A stretch of 62,060 nucleotides of DNA from an uncultured Pelagibacteraceae bacterium (lineage in GTDB: Bacteria; Pseudomonadota; Alphaproteobacteria; Pelagibacterales; Pelagibacteraceae). The position numbers and the translations under genes were made by a program. The DNA is taken from NCBI GenBank assembly GCA_902541825.1, contig CACBRY010000002.1, forward strand, positions 1-62,060. The letters are read 5' to 3'. Position 1 is the stretch's first letter, and each line of letters starts with the position of its first letter. The notes under the pieces were generated by a model. That model was not told where the DNA came from, did not search any database, and was given only the letters and a program-made list of their open reading frames with translations. Shown here one piece after another: positions 30,610 through 39,487 of this stretch.

Positions 30610-31290
30610 ATGGATTTAAAAAATATCGATTTAAAAAATATCAAAATTGATGATCTTGTATCGAAAATTAAGACTATTGAAAAAAAAGTATTAATTAAAA
30701 TTGGTATCGGTGTTGGTTCAGTTGTTGTTTTCTTAATTATTTATTATGCCATTTTAAGTCCAATAGTTGAAAAAAAGAAAATTCAACTAGAGGATATGAA
30801 TGTAAAAAAAACAGAGATTACAAAATTTAATAATGATATCGTATCAATTAAGAAGAAGATTAAAAAAGTAAAACCAGAATACGAAAATTACTCAACACTT
30901 TTTCATTCAAAAGCAGAGGTTGAGGGTCTTTATCAAACTTTAAGTGAATATGCTTCAATAAACGGATTAATTATTTCCAAAATAAATAAGGGCACCCCTT
31001 CAGCTGTTTCTAAAAGCTCTTTATCAAAATCAAAAAAGAAAAAGAAAAAAAAGAAATCGAAAAAAAAACAGACACAGAAAAAAAGTATCGCTTATTACAG
31101 GATACCGGTTAGTTATGAAATTAAAGGCAATTTCCTTGGATATATTAAGTTTAAAAGACAAGTCTCCCTTTCTCAAAAGATGTTAAACTTTGACAAAGAA
31201 TCCATAAAAGTGCTAAAAGGGGATACAACTAACGCGATAGTTGTAACAGGAGTATTAACAATAGTGGGGTTACCAGATGAGTTTTTTTAG
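30610..31290 (+). CDS. pilO: Type IV pilus alignment protein PilO with a lysine tract
   Basis: 226 aa. One TM helix (about 32-50) followed by a coiled coil (54-95) and a periplasmic ferredoxin-like domain, the standard PilO plan. It pairs with PilN and binds PilP. Between the coiled coil/first strand region and the final strands is an inserted basic run, SKSKKKKKKKKSKKK (about 139-153), encoded by A-rich DNA. Such a tract is not part of the family core. It starts 5 nt after pilMN and overlaps pilP by 14 nt. Confidence 0.85.
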   Translation: MDLKNIDLKNIKIDDLVSKIKTIEKKVLIKIGIGVGSVVVFLIIYYAILSPIVEKKKIQLEDMNVKKTEITKFNNDIVSIKKKIKKVKPEYENYSTLFHSKAEVEGLYQTLSEYASINGLIISKINKGTPSAVSKSSLSKSKKKKKKKKSKKKQTQKKSIAYYRIPVSYEIKGNFLGYIKFKRQVSLSQKMLNFDKESIKVLKGDTTNAIVVTGVLTIVGLPDEFF

Positions 31291-31672
31291 AATTGCTCTT
31301 TTGACTTTATTATTAATGTCTTTTCCCAAAATTGGCTTGGCTGATAGTCATGAAGAACCATTGCCTTTAAATGACCCATTTGCGGGTGATGATGGAACCG
31401 CCAGCTCAATAGTATCGGATGTTACTCAAAAAGAGGAATTAATGAATTTGAGTAAATATAAATTAGTAGGAGTTTTTAACGGCTCTATAAAATCGTTTGC
31501 AACTTTTGTGGATGAGTCAGGAGAATTTATAACTCTTGAAGAGCAAGAAGAATTATCAAATGGATTAAAATTAGTTGAGGTAAATATTAAAGAGGCAATA
31601 TTTCAAAAAGGTGTAGACAATTTTATATCCCTTAACTTTAAAAACCAAATTAGAGAAAAAAATGAATTTTAA
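31277..31672 (+). CDS. pilP: Type IV pilus assembly protein PilP
   Basis: 131 aa. Signal peptide (about 1-22, ends GLA-DS), a Pro/Asp-rich linker (PLPLNDPFAGDD) and a small beta domain (KYKLVGVFNGSIKSFATFVDESGEF) matching the HR domain of PilP that binds the secretin. It lacks the lipobox cysteine seen in many PilP proteins. Overlaps pilO upstream and pilQ downstream (11 nt). The identification rests strongly on its place between pilO and pilQ as well as the KLVGV...A pattern. Confidence 0.85.
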   Translation: MSFFRIALLTLLLMSFPKIGLADSHEEPLPLNDPFAGDDGTASSIVSDVTQKEELMNLSKYKLVGVFNGSIKSFATFVDESGEFITLEEQEELSNGLKLVEVNIKEAIFQKGVDNFISLNFKNQIREKNEF

Positions 31673-33188
31673 ATTTATTACACCCACAATTTTATTATTA
31701 ATTTTTTTAACTGGATGTACTACAGATGGTAAATTTAAAAAGGGTGGATTTAAACATAACACACCACTAATAAAAGAAGATATAAGAATAACAGGAAAAG
31801 AAACTGTTGATAAAACAGTAGAACTAGGACCTCAACCTATCGAGGGTGATGTAATAAAACTTGGAAAGAGAAAACAAATATCTTCTCAACAAAAAACAAA
31901 TTACCTATTAATTCCTGAAAGTTATAAATCCTTAAAACAAAACGTATCATTTAAGTTTCAAAACTTAGATTACAAAGAGGCCATGAATCTTATGGCTCAG
32001 GCAGGGAATATTAACATTTTAGTTGGTGAGGAAGTTGCAGGGTCAATAAACGCACAATTAGTCGATGTTCCATGGGACAAAGCTTTTAATGCAATATTAG
32101 ATTTAAAAAATTTTGCTGCTGACTTTGATGTTTCAAGTAATTTAATTAGAGTTCATTCCCCAGCTAATTTGACAGCACAGGAAAGTACTAAATCAGCTCG
32201 AGCTTCAGCAGTTAAGAAAAAAGTAGAACTAGAGGACTCGGTTGAACCAATAATTTCAGAGATATTTAGACTTTATTATATAACTCCAGCGGAAGCAAAA
32301 AAAACTTTAACAGAACTTTTCGCATCAATTGATGATAATTTTTCACCAATCAAAATTACCGAAGAAAAAACAACAAGATCTGTTATTGTAAGAGGAAAAG
32401 AAACTGATTTAGATATTGTTGATAAAATTATTAAAGAAATAGATGTAAGAACTAAACAAGTTTTAATAGAGGCATTTATTGTTGAGGCCAATTCTGATTT
32501 TGAAAGAGCATTAGGCACAAGACTTGGCGGATACTATAATAGACAAGGAAGAATTATCGGAGGTGTACAAAATGCAAGTACTGGTGATGGACCAGCTAAT
32601 GCAGGTACAGCAGTTCTTGGTGCAGCTACTGATAGTCTCACAGATTTTTCTGCTGCAGGAGCTACTAGTGGTATTGGTATTTTAAAAAAGACGGGTTCAG
32701 CAGTACTTAAAGCAGAGATTACTGCTCTAGAGACGCAAGGTTTAGGCAAAACAATTTCAAATCCAAAAGTATTCACTTTAGATAATCAAGTTGCAACAAT
32801 TACTCAAGGTGAGGAAATACCTTATGCATCTAGCGGTGATGGGGGAACTGATACACAATTTAAAGAGGCAGCTTTAAAAATGACAGTTACGCCAAGTATA
32901 ATTGGAGATGGAAATGTACTCTTAACTATACAGGTTAATAATGACACTCCAAACAGATCAAATGCAGGTGATCCCGCTATTAACAAAATGGAAATAAGCA
33001 CCAAATTACTGGTAGCTGACGGTGATATTGTCGTAATCGGTGGTATCAAAAAAAATTCAACAACTAATAGTAAACAACAATTACCAGGCGTTGGTGATAC
33101 CCCGGTTTTAGGAAATTTGTTTAAAGGAAAATCAAAAACTGATAATTTAGACGAGTTATTAGTATTTATAGCACCGAGAGTTTTATAA
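31662..33188 (+). CDS. pilQ: Type IV pilus secretin PilQ (lipoprotein form)
   Basis: 508 aa. A lipoprotein signal ends in FLTGC (Cys19). An STN/N0 domain (about 86-150, FKFQNLDYKEAMNLMAQAG), an N1-type domain (190-270) and the secretin pore domain (270-508) follow, with VLIEAFIVEAN, a glycine-rich gate region, VTPSIIGDG, LLVADGDIVVIGGI and LPGVGDTPVLGNLFKG. It forms the outer-membrane channel for the pilus. It is shorter than common PilQ because no AMIN domains are visible. pilB begins 1 nt after its stop. Confidence 0.94.
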   Translation: MNFKFITPTILLLIFLTGCTTDGKFKKGGFKHNTPLIKEDIRITGKETVDKTVELGPQPIEGDVIKLGKRKQISSQQKTNYLLIPESYKSLKQNVSFKFQNLDYKEAMNLMAQAGNINILVGEEVAGSINAQLVDVPWDKAFNAILDLKNFAADFDVSSNLIRVHSPANLTAQESTKSARASAVKKKVELEDSVEPIISEIFRLYYITPAEAKKTLTELFASIDDNFSPIKITEEKTTRSVIVRGKETDLDIVDKIIKEIDVRTKQVLIEAFIVEANSDFERALGTRLGGYYNRQGRIIGGVQNASTGDGPANAGTAVLGAATDSLTDFSAAGATSGIGILKKTGSAVLKAEITALETQGLGKTISNPKVFTLDNQVATITQGEEIPYASSGDGGTDTQFKEAALKMTVTPSIIGDGNVLLTIQVNNDTPNRSNAGDPAINKMEISTKLLVADGDIVVIGGIKKNSTTNSKQQLPGVGDTPVLGNLFKGKSKTDNLDELLVFIAPRVL

Positions 33189-33189
33189 T

Positions 33190-34941
33190 ATGTTGAAGAT
33201 AAGTCGAGAAAGCGAAATAAATCTTATAAATGTACTTATAGATAACGATATTATCTCAGGCAAAGACTTAGTTAATATAAAAAAAATTAGCACCGAAGGT
33301 AATAAGTCTCAAATTGATGCCGTCTTTGAATTAAAACTTACTGATGAAAAGCAAATAGTAGATGTGTTAGTTAAAGAGCAAAGTTTAGACATTGTCGATT
33401 TGTCAAAACATGCAATTACAGATGAAATTAAATCTGTGCTTCCTTCAAATTATATCAATGTAAATTTTGTGGCGCCATTTAAAGTTGAGGGCAATACTCT
33501 GCACATTGCAATATCAGACAGTTCAAAACTTGGTTTGATGAGAAATTTAAAAGCTATCACTAAAAAAAATATTGAACTACATGCAGCAAAAGTTTCAGAA
33601 ATATCAAAGTTTATAGATAAGCTTTTAAGTGAGAGTGGTGATGTAACAACAGAAACTATACGAAAAGACAATAGAGAAAAAACTAAAACTTTTGACTCCG
33701 AACTAGGTGAAGCGGGGGAAGTTTTAGATAAAAAACCAGAAGAAGATATTGAAGCAATAGAAAATGAGTCAGAAGTTATAAAATTTAGTACAGCTGTTGT
33801 TGCAGAGGCAATTAAACTAGGTGTTAGTGATATTCACATTGAGCCTTATAGATTCTCATCAAGAGTAAGATATAGATTAGATGGTATGTTACAAGAACAG
33901 GATCAGTATCAAAAATTTTTACACGATAATTATGGTGCAGTTGTTACTCGATTTAAAATAATGGGTAAATTAGATATCGCAGAAAGAAGATTGCCACAAG
34001 ATGGAGCAATCAATTTTAAAATTGAAGGTAAAGTTGTAGATTTACGTCTATCTATTTTGCCTACTGCAAATAATGAGAGAATTGTAATGCGTATCTTAAA
34101 TAAAGATGCAGGAGATATAACTTTAGAACAATTAAATTTTGATGACTCCGACTTAAAAAATCTTAGAAAAGCAATTCATAGCACACAAGGTTTAGTTCTT
34201 GTAACCGGTCCAACAGGATCAGGAAAAACTACAACCTTATACAGTATTTTAAAAGAAGTAAGCAAACCACATTTAAATATTTTAACTGCAGAGGATCCAG
34301 TTGAATACGAGCTTGATGGTGTTGGACAAGTTCAAATTAAAGATGATATTGGATTAAATTTCGCAGCTGCCCTAAGATCATTTTTACGTCAAGATCCTGA
34401 GATTATTCTGGTTGGTGAGATGAGAGATAAAGAGACAGTTGATATTGGTTTAAAGGCTGCTCTAACGGGCCACCTTGTTTTTAGTACTCTTCACACTAAT
34501 GATGCACCTAGTACTATTACAAGATTACAAAATATGGGTACACCAGATTATTTAATAAGTGCAGCTTGTACTTTGGTATTAGCGCAAAGGTTAGCAAGAA
34601 AATCATGCAAAGACTGTAGGGTACCTGATGAAGATGTGACGCCAAAAGTTTTAACAGATCTTGGTTTCTCACCTGAGTTGGCATCAAGAGTAAAAGCACA
34701 AAAAGGTAAAGGATGTCCTAAATGTAAAGATACAGGATTTAAGGGAAGAATGGGTATCTATGAGATTTTAAATGTAACAAAACCAATCAAAGAAGCAATT
34801 TTAAAGAAAGCAACTACTCCAGAGTTAAAAGAAATCGCTACAAAAGAGGGTTTTCAAACTATGGCTGACATGGGTAGAAAAATGATTGCAGCTGGAGATT
34901 TAAACTTTAGAGAGTTTGAACGAGTGCTTTCAACTTCATAA
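33190..34941 (+). CDS. pilB: Type IV pilus extension ATPase PilB
   Basis: 583 aa. N-terminal MshEN/GspE-N domain (about 1-155), then the ATPase core with Walker A GPTGSGKTT, AEDPVEYELDGVGQ, Walker B region QDPEIILVGEMRD and TGHLVFSTLHTND, plus the zinc tetracysteine CKDC ... CPKCKDTG typical of PilB/GspE. It powers pilus polymerisation, opposite to PilT. It sits between pilQ and pilC (7 nt gap), completing the pilMNOPQBC operon. Confidence 0.96.
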   Translation: MLKISRESEINLINVLIDNDIISGKDLVNIKKISTEGNKSQIDAVFELKLTDEKQIVDVLVKEQSLDIVDLSKHAITDEIKSVLPSNYINVNFVAPFKVEGNTLHIAISDSSKLGLMRNLKAITKKNIELHAAKVSEISKFIDKLLSESGDVTTETIRKDNREKTKTFDSELGEAGEVLDKKPEEDIEAIENESEVIKFSTAVVAEAIKLGVSDIHIEPYRFSSRVRYRLDGMLQEQDQYQKFLHDNYGAVVTRFKIMGKLDIAERRLPQDGAINFKIEGKVVDLRLSILPTANNERIVMRILNKDAGDITLEQLNFDDSDLKNLRKAIHSTQGLVLVTGPTGSGKTTTLYSILKEVSKPHLNILTAEDPVEYELDGVGQVQIKDDIGLNFAAALRSFLRQDPEIILVGEMRDKETVDIGLKAALTGHLVFSTLHTNDAPSTITRLQNMGTPDYLISAACTLVLAQRLARKSCKDCRVPDEDVTPKVLTDLGFSPELASRVKAQKGKGCPKCKDTGFKGRMGIYEILNVTKPIKEAILKKATTPELKEIATKEGFQTMADMGRKMIAAGDLNFREFERVLSTS

Positions 34942-34948
34942 TTAGCAA

Positions 34949-36184
34949 ATGGAATCATACACATATAAAGGAATTTCAGCTGGTAAGTACATAGAGGGCG
35001 AAATTGAGGCTTTAAATCAAGACGAGGCTTCTCACAAACTAAAAGAACAAAAAATAATTATAACTAATTTAACAAGAGGTAAGAAAAAAAAAGACGGCAC
35101 AAAAGATAAGCCTAAAGGCAAAGGCTTTAGCTTATTTAAAAAGAAGGTAAAAAACGAGGACTTGGTTGTTTTTTCAAAGCAATTTGCAACCATGGTAAAG
35201 GCTGGACTTCCAATTTTGAATGTACTTGAAATGCTAAGAGATCAAGTAGAAAACCCAGCGATGAGGGATGTGGTAGAAGATATTAGAAAAAGCCTAGAGG
35301 GAGGTGTTTCGTTATCAAAATCATTCGAAAAATATCCTGATCTATTCGATAACGTATATGTAAATTTAGTTAAAGCTGGTGAGGCCAGCGGTAAACTAGA
35401 TGTTTTTCTTTTAAAAATCGTCGATGCATTAGAGAAAAGAGAAAAAATAAAGAAGAAGATTAAAAGTGCCTTAATGTATCCAAGCATAATGTTTACAGTT
35501 GCTATAGTAGTTAGTGCATTTATGTTGATCAAAGTGGTACCTGTATTTGCAAAAATGTATGACGGAATGGGTATTGCTTTACCCACACCTACAGCAGTTA
35601 TTCTAGGTATGAGTGATTTTTTAAGGGGAACAGGCGGGCTAGTAATGCTTATCTCTATTATTTCTTTCGTAGTGGCTTTTAAATACTTAACAACTAAAAA
35701 TGCAGCAATACGATACAAATGGCATAGACAAGTTTTACGACTGCCAGTGTTTGGTGATTTAATTTTAAAATCTTTGATTGCAAGAATTTCTTTAATACTA
35801 GGGAATTTAAGTGCAGCAGGTGTCAACTTATTAGAAAGCTTAGATATCGCAAAGTCAGTCAGTAACAACGTAGTTGTGACAGAGGCAATTGACAATGTTA
35901 AGAAAGGAGTTTTTTCTGGAGAAACTTTAACTAAACTTTTTTTAAAAGAACCTTTGTTCCCACCTACTTTCAGTCAATTAATATCGGTTGGTGAACAAAC
36001 TGGTCAACTTGATGAAATGTTTAATTCTGTTGCTATGTATTATGAAGAAGAATTCGATGGGGCAGTAGATAACATGTCTAGTTTAATTGAACCTATAATG
36101 ATTGTATTTATGGGTTTAATGATCGGCGGTTTAATGATCGCAATGTACTCACCAATATTCAATGTTGGTGCATTAATAAATTAA
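34949..36184 (+). CDS. pilC: Type IV pilus inner-membrane platform PilC
   Basis: 411 aa GspF-family protein with two homologous cytoplasmic domains (about 65-190 and 270-380) and three TM helices. FSKQFATMVKAGLPILNVLEML and LARISLILGNLSAAGVNLLESL-like segments are the repeat signatures. It transmits PilB/PilT motion to pilin subunits. The N-terminal about 65 residues contain a basic linker (RGKKKKDGTKDKPKGKG). Its stop overlaps the stop of the convergent kinase gene by 4 nt. Confidence 0.95.
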   Translation: MESYTYKGISAGKYIEGEIEALNQDEASHKLKEQKIIITNLTRGKKKKDGTKDKPKGKGFSLFKKKVKNEDLVVFSKQFATMVKAGLPILNVLEMLRDQVENPAMRDVVEDIRKSLEGGVSLSKSFEKYPDLFDNVYVNLVKAGEASGKLDVFLLKIVDALEKREKIKKKIKSALMYPSIMFTVAIVVSAFMLIKVVPVFAKMYDGMGIALPTPTAVILGMSDFLRGTGGLVMLISIISFVVAFKYLTTKNAAIRYKWHRQVLRLPVFGDLILKSLIARISLILGNLSAAGVNLLESLDIAKSVSNNVVVTEAIDNVKKGVFSGETLTKLFLKEPLFPPTFSQLISVGEQTGQLDEMFNSVAMYYEEEFDGAVDNMSSLIEPIMIVFMGLMIGGLMIAMYSPIFNVGALIN

Positions 36185-36597
36185 TTTATTTTTTTTGTTA
36201 ATACTAAGTGGTTAACCCAACCCTTTTTATCTTTTTTAAATACAGCTGCATCCATAATTTGCTTAATAAAAAAAGTTCCTAAGCCCCCCGGTTTAATATC
36301 ATCTAGTTTTCTATGTTGTACATTTCCAGGAACAACAGCTTTACCTTTATCAAAAAAACCTATTTCTAATTCTGAGTCTTTCATTGAAATTTTAATTTGC
36401 ATTCTGTCAGTTGTGTTATCCACACCTTTATAGCCATGCTTAACTATATTTTGTGCCGCCTCTGCAATTGCTAAAACTAATTCGTCTTTTAACTCTTGTT
36501 CAAGTTTTAATTTTTCAAATACTTCTCGAGAAAAAACTCTCACTTCTTTTAAACTTGCGGTGCTGACTAAAAAATCTTTAGACTCTTCTATATTCAT
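36181..36597 (-). CDS. Anti-sigma-factor-type serine kinase (RsbW-like, HATPase_c)
   Basis: 138 aa GHKL kinase. N-box ELVLAIAEAAQNIVKHGY (Glu46, Asn50), G1 box FFDKGKAVVP (Asp83, Gly85) and G2 box GGLGTFFI (104-111). In Rsb/SpoIIA partner switching this kinase phosphorylates a STAS protein and sequesters a target, often a sigma factor. Start abuts the STAS gene stop (1-nt overlap), so both form a two-gene unit on the minus strand between pilC and pilA. The target protein is not evident in the window. Confidence 0.92.
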   Translation of the reverse strand: MNIEESKDFLVSTASLKEVRVFSREVFEKLKLEQELKDELVLAIAEAAQNIVKHGYKGVDNTTDRMQIKISMKDSELEIGFFDKGKAVVPGNVQHRKLDDIKPGGLGTFFIKQIMDAAVFKKDKKGWVNHLVLTKKIN

Positions 36598-36896
36598 TAT
36601 TCAAGGTTAAGAATCTGTTCAAGTTTTGCCATCATAATTACTTTTAAAACAGATTTACTTACTTCTTTGACTATTACTTTAGTATTATTTTCTAGAGCCT
36701 TTTGATGGCTTTCAATTAGAACAGAAATTCCTGAAGAGTCCATGTAAGAAACATCTTTCAAATTAAGGTGAACTTCTTTGCCTGACTCCACTAAAGGTAA
36801 AATTACCTCTTTGGCCTTTTCAGTAACGTCCATATCAATTTCACCATTTAGAAAGACTGTGCTGACATTACCTTCTTCTGTTACTTTATATGTCAT
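36597..36896 (-). CDS. STAS-domain anti-sigma-factor antagonist (RsbV/SpoIIAA-like)
   Basis: 99-aa single STAS domain. The phosphorylation motif SYMDSSGISVL places the likely phosphoserine at Ser55. EGNVSTVFLNGEIDM is the family N-terminal strand pair. It would be phosphorylated by the neighbouring kinase and dephosphorylated by the GAF-PP2C (26010) and/or CHASE2-PP2C (40721) proteins. Divergent from pilA with a 171-nt shared upstream region. Confidence 0.93.
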   Translation of the reverse strand: MTYKVTEEGNVSTVFLNGEIDMDVTEKAKEVILPLVESGKEVHLNLKDVSYMDSSGISVLIESHQKALENNTKVIVKEVSKSVLKVIMMAKLEQILNLE

Positions 36897-36972
36897 AAAC
36901 TTTAAATTTTTTTACTGATAACATAAATTAAACTCAAAATGTATAATTTTTGCTCAATCTGGGTGAAATCTA

Positions 36973-37003
36973 TTGTTTTTATTAGATTATTTGATGCTTA
37001 TAA
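36973..37003 (+). promoter_or_regulatory. Candidate pilA promoter
   Basis: In the 171-nt region between the divergent STAS and pilA genes, TTGTTT (36973-36978) and TTATAA (36998-37003) form a weak sigma-70-like pair with a long 19-nt spacer. A clear AAGAGGA Shine-Dalgarno lies just before the pilA ATG. No convincing sigma-54 (GG-N10-GC) element was seen. Confidence 0.25.
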
Positions 37004-37067
37004 AGTATTTACATATCAAACAAATTATTATTAATTATCGGTTAATAATTAAAAAGAGGAATAAAAA

Positions 37068-37565
37068 ATGAAAAATAATAAAGGTTTTACGCTTATCGAA
37101 TTGTTAGTTGTTGTAGCAATTATTGGAACTTTAGCTGCTGTTGGGGTTGTAGCTTATAACGGTTACACTGAAGCTGCTAGAAAAAATTCATCAAAGGCTA
37201 TTCATGCAAATGTAGTGAAATATATTTCATCTGAACTTGCTAAGTGTGGCTTAGGTAATGTAGATGAGTTATTTGGGGTAGATCAATCTGGTGAAAGTCC
37301 AACCGTAAGTTGTGACACACAACCAGGAGACATAATTACTCACCTCACAGGTACTGACACACCATTCCAAGATAAAAACCCACATTCATCTTCTGGAGAA
37401 GATGCTGTAGCTGAAGCTTCTGCAGCAGATGCTACACTTACTAAAGGCTTTACAACGTTATTTGGCACTGATGATTCGGGAGAAGGTGCTACTGGAGGGA
37501 CAATACTTGTAAGAACTAATTATGGTGGTACTGAGCCTTTGGAAAATACGATAGATAAAGACTAA
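37068..37565 (+). CDS. pilA: Type IV major prepilin PilA
   Basis: 165 aa. Prepilin signal MKNNKG^FTLIELLVVVAIIGTLAAVGVVAYNGY with cleavage after Gly6 and Glu at mature position 5. The globular domain has two cysteines (LAKCGLGN and VSCDTQPG), a plausible disulfide, and a Thr/Ser/Asp-rich C-terminal part. Strong Shine-Dalgarno and its own upstream region suggest the main fibre subunit. It is followed without any gap by a second pilin gene with an almost identical N-terminus. Confidence 0.92.
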   Translation: MKNNKGFTLIELLVVVAIIGTLAAVGVVAYNGYTEAARKNSSKAIHANVVKYISSELAKCGLGNVDELFGVDQSGESPTVSCDTQPGDIITHLTGTDTPFQDKNPHSSSGEDAVAEASAADATLTKGFTTLFGTDDSGEGATGGTILVRTNYGGTEPLENTIDKD

Positions 37566-38003
37566 GTGAAAGTTAAAACTTTAAAAGGTTTTACACTTAT
37601 AGAACTATTAGTTGTTGTAGCCATTATAGGAATTTTAGGTGCAGTCGGCACTGTTGCTTATAATGGCTATACTAAAGGCGCAAGAATTACAGCTGCCAAA
37701 AATACTTTAATGCAAATATCTTTGGCTCAATCAGAATTTTTTTCTAATTCTGGTTTTTACTGGACAAGTGGTGAAGATTGTTCGAGCAGTTATTCAAAAG
37801 AAGCAGGCAAGGCTGTTAATCAAGAAGTTGGAACGAACCTTTTTTCAAAGGCAAATTATATTGACAGTAAGATTGAATTTTATTTCTGCATTGAAGAACC
37901 AGATGAGGGGGCTTCAGGTTTTATAGCAACTGCTGTATATAGAGATGGTTCTTGTACACTCACAATTGGTGACTCAAACGTTGTTGATGACAGTTCTTGC
38001 TAG
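37566..38003 (+). CDS. Second type IV pilin (PilA/PilE-like), tandem to pilA
   Basis: 145 aa with prepilin signal MKVKTLKG^FTLIELLVVVAIIGILGAVGTVAYNGYTKGAR, then pilin core AAKNTLMQISLAQSEFFSNSGFYW and three or four cysteines (GEDCSSS, FYFCIEE, GSCTLT, DSSC). The SGxYx and C-terminal Cys pattern is like PilE-type pilins. It begins with GTG immediately after the pilA TAA (TAAGTG), so it probably depends on coupled translation and is made at lower level. It arose by duplication of the pilin signal region with a diverged head. Confidence 0.88.
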   Translation: MKVKTLKGFTLIELLVVVAIIGILGAVGTVAYNGYTKGARITAAKNTLMQISLAQSEFFSNSGFYWTSGEDCSSSYSKEAGKAVNQEVGTNLFSKANYIDSKIEFYFCIEEPDEGASGFIATAVYRDGSCTLTIGDSNVVDDSSC

Positions 38004-38063
38004 TTTTTCCTTATTATCTTAATAGTTGAAAAAAAATAATATACCAAATATCCTCCAGTGTTT

Positions 38064-39371
38064 ATGTTTTTAAAGTTAAACAGATTTAAGCTAGTTTTAA
38101 TATCAACCTTTTTGTTGATCACGACTTCCGTATTTTCTTCTGAAAAAAATATTACCTATATGCAAATTTTACAAAAACCAAATGATTTGGATTTGAATTT
38201 AAAATATGCACAGCAACAAGGTAAAGTGGGAAACTTCAAACAAACCATCTCAACTCTTGAACGATTAACGATGATTTATCCAGAAAATATTGAAATCAAG
38301 TTATACCTATTATCGGTTTTAGTCCAAGTAGATTCACCCGAGAAAGCCAACACAATTATTGAGGAGATGAAACTAAGAACAGATCTTAGCCCAGAGGATT
38401 TAGAAACTTTAAAAGAAATTGAAGAGGAAATGTCAGATAGAGAACCTAGTTTATGGAATATTACAACAGATATTGGTTTTGGTTTAAACTTTACTGATAA
38501 TATTAATAGTGTTTCAAAGTCTAGATTTAAAATGGATTCTGATGCAAAAGCAGAATTTAATTCAGCAAAATTTGATAGAGTAGAAAGTGCATCTATGGGA
38601 ATAACTGCAACAAGACCTGTTGGTGAAGAGTCTTCTTTATTATTAAATTTAGCTCATACAACATCTAACCAATATAAAGAAGCGGATGATGATTTCCAGA
38701 GTTATGGATTTACTTTAGGCTTTGATACTACTTTAGGAAATCAAAGTTTAAGTCCTTATTTAATAGCTAATAAATCTGATGCTCAACATGATGCTGATAG
38801 TTTTTCTTTTATGTATGGTATTGGAGGATTTTTTTCAGTTGGGGAGAGAAATTCTTTTAGTTACGGATATTCATACTCAGACTCAAAAGCTAATCGTAAT
38901 TCGGAGGACGACACTGCACATGAAACTAATTCAATATCACACAATTATACTTTAGGTTATGATTTGATCATTACTCAAATTATTTCTTCTTCTTTAAGTT
39001 TGGGTTATACAGATAATGACTCTGTTGTTGATGCAGGAAATGATGCAGAGACTTATGATATTGGCCTTGTATTAAATTTTGCATTTCCTTGGGCATATAT
39101 ATCTGTTGGTAATTCTCATAGTTTTAATGATTATAAAAAAGTGGATACTTCTGTAACTTCAAGTAGAATTAGATCAGATTATTCTATGACTTCTGACATT
39201 ATGATTACAAAAGCATTAGGAGATTTTTTCCCTGCATTAGATCCAAACAGAACTCTTTTTATGAACTTATCTTATGAAAAATTAATATCTGAGGCGAATA
39301 TATTGAACTATGACTATATTGCAGATTCTTTTGCAGTTAGTTTTACTAAATCTTTAAATATTAATAAGTAG
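38064..39371 (+). CDS. TPR-containing outer-membrane barrel protein
   Basis: About 435 aa. Signal peptide (ends VFSSE), then about 100 residues with TPR-like helices (DLDLNLKYAQQQGKVGNFKQTIS, PENIEIKLYLLSVLVQ), then a beta-rich part of alternating strands (GFGLNFTDNINS ... NFAFPWAYISVG) consistent with an outer-membrane barrel. The plan resembles Slam-like or other TPR-barrel proteins, but I cannot assign a family. The track's GTG at 38058 is two codons before an ATG at 38064. It sits between the pilins and a FecR/CHASE2 pair. Confidence 0.7.
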   Translation: MFLKLNRFKLVLISTFLLITTSVFSSEKNITYMQILQKPNDLDLNLKYAQQQGKVGNFKQTISTLERLTMIYPENIEIKLYLLSVLVQVDSPEKANTIIEEMKLRTDLSPEDLETLKEIEEEMSDREPSLWNITTDIGFGLNFTDNINSVSKSRFKMDSDAKAEFNSAKFDRVESASMGITATRPVGEESSLLLNLAHTTSNQYKEADDDFQSYGFTLGFDTTLGNQSLSPYLIANKSDAQHDADSFSFMYGIGGFFSVGERNSFSYGYSYSDSKANRNSEDDTAHETNSISHNYTLGYDLIITQIISSSLSLGYTDNDSVVDAGNDAETYDIGLVLNFAFPWAYISVGNSHSFNDYKKVDTSVTSSRIRSDYSMTSDIMITKALGDFFPALDPNRTLFMNLSYEKLISEANILNYDYIADSFAVSFTKSLNINK

Positions 39372-39487
39372 ATTCTGCAACTTTTCTTTAAAAATCATTA
39401 AAAATGGTTATTTTAAGCCATTTTAAAAGACCCATTTTGAATATAAAATATTTTATTTTTTTAAGAAGTCTGTTACTTTTCAACCGT

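Noticed and set aside
35242-35895. 217-aa minus-strand ORF antisense to pilC
   Set aside because: Shadow ORF: pilC on the plus strand has full GspF features, while this translation has no recognisable domain and no ribosome site.
36897-37067. Sigma-54 promoter for pilA
   Set aside because: No GG-N10-GC element is present in the region.
39404-39487. N-terminal extension of the FecR protein in the ORF track
   Set aside because: The ATG at 39488 opens a standard signal peptide; the upstream 28 codons would disrupt it.
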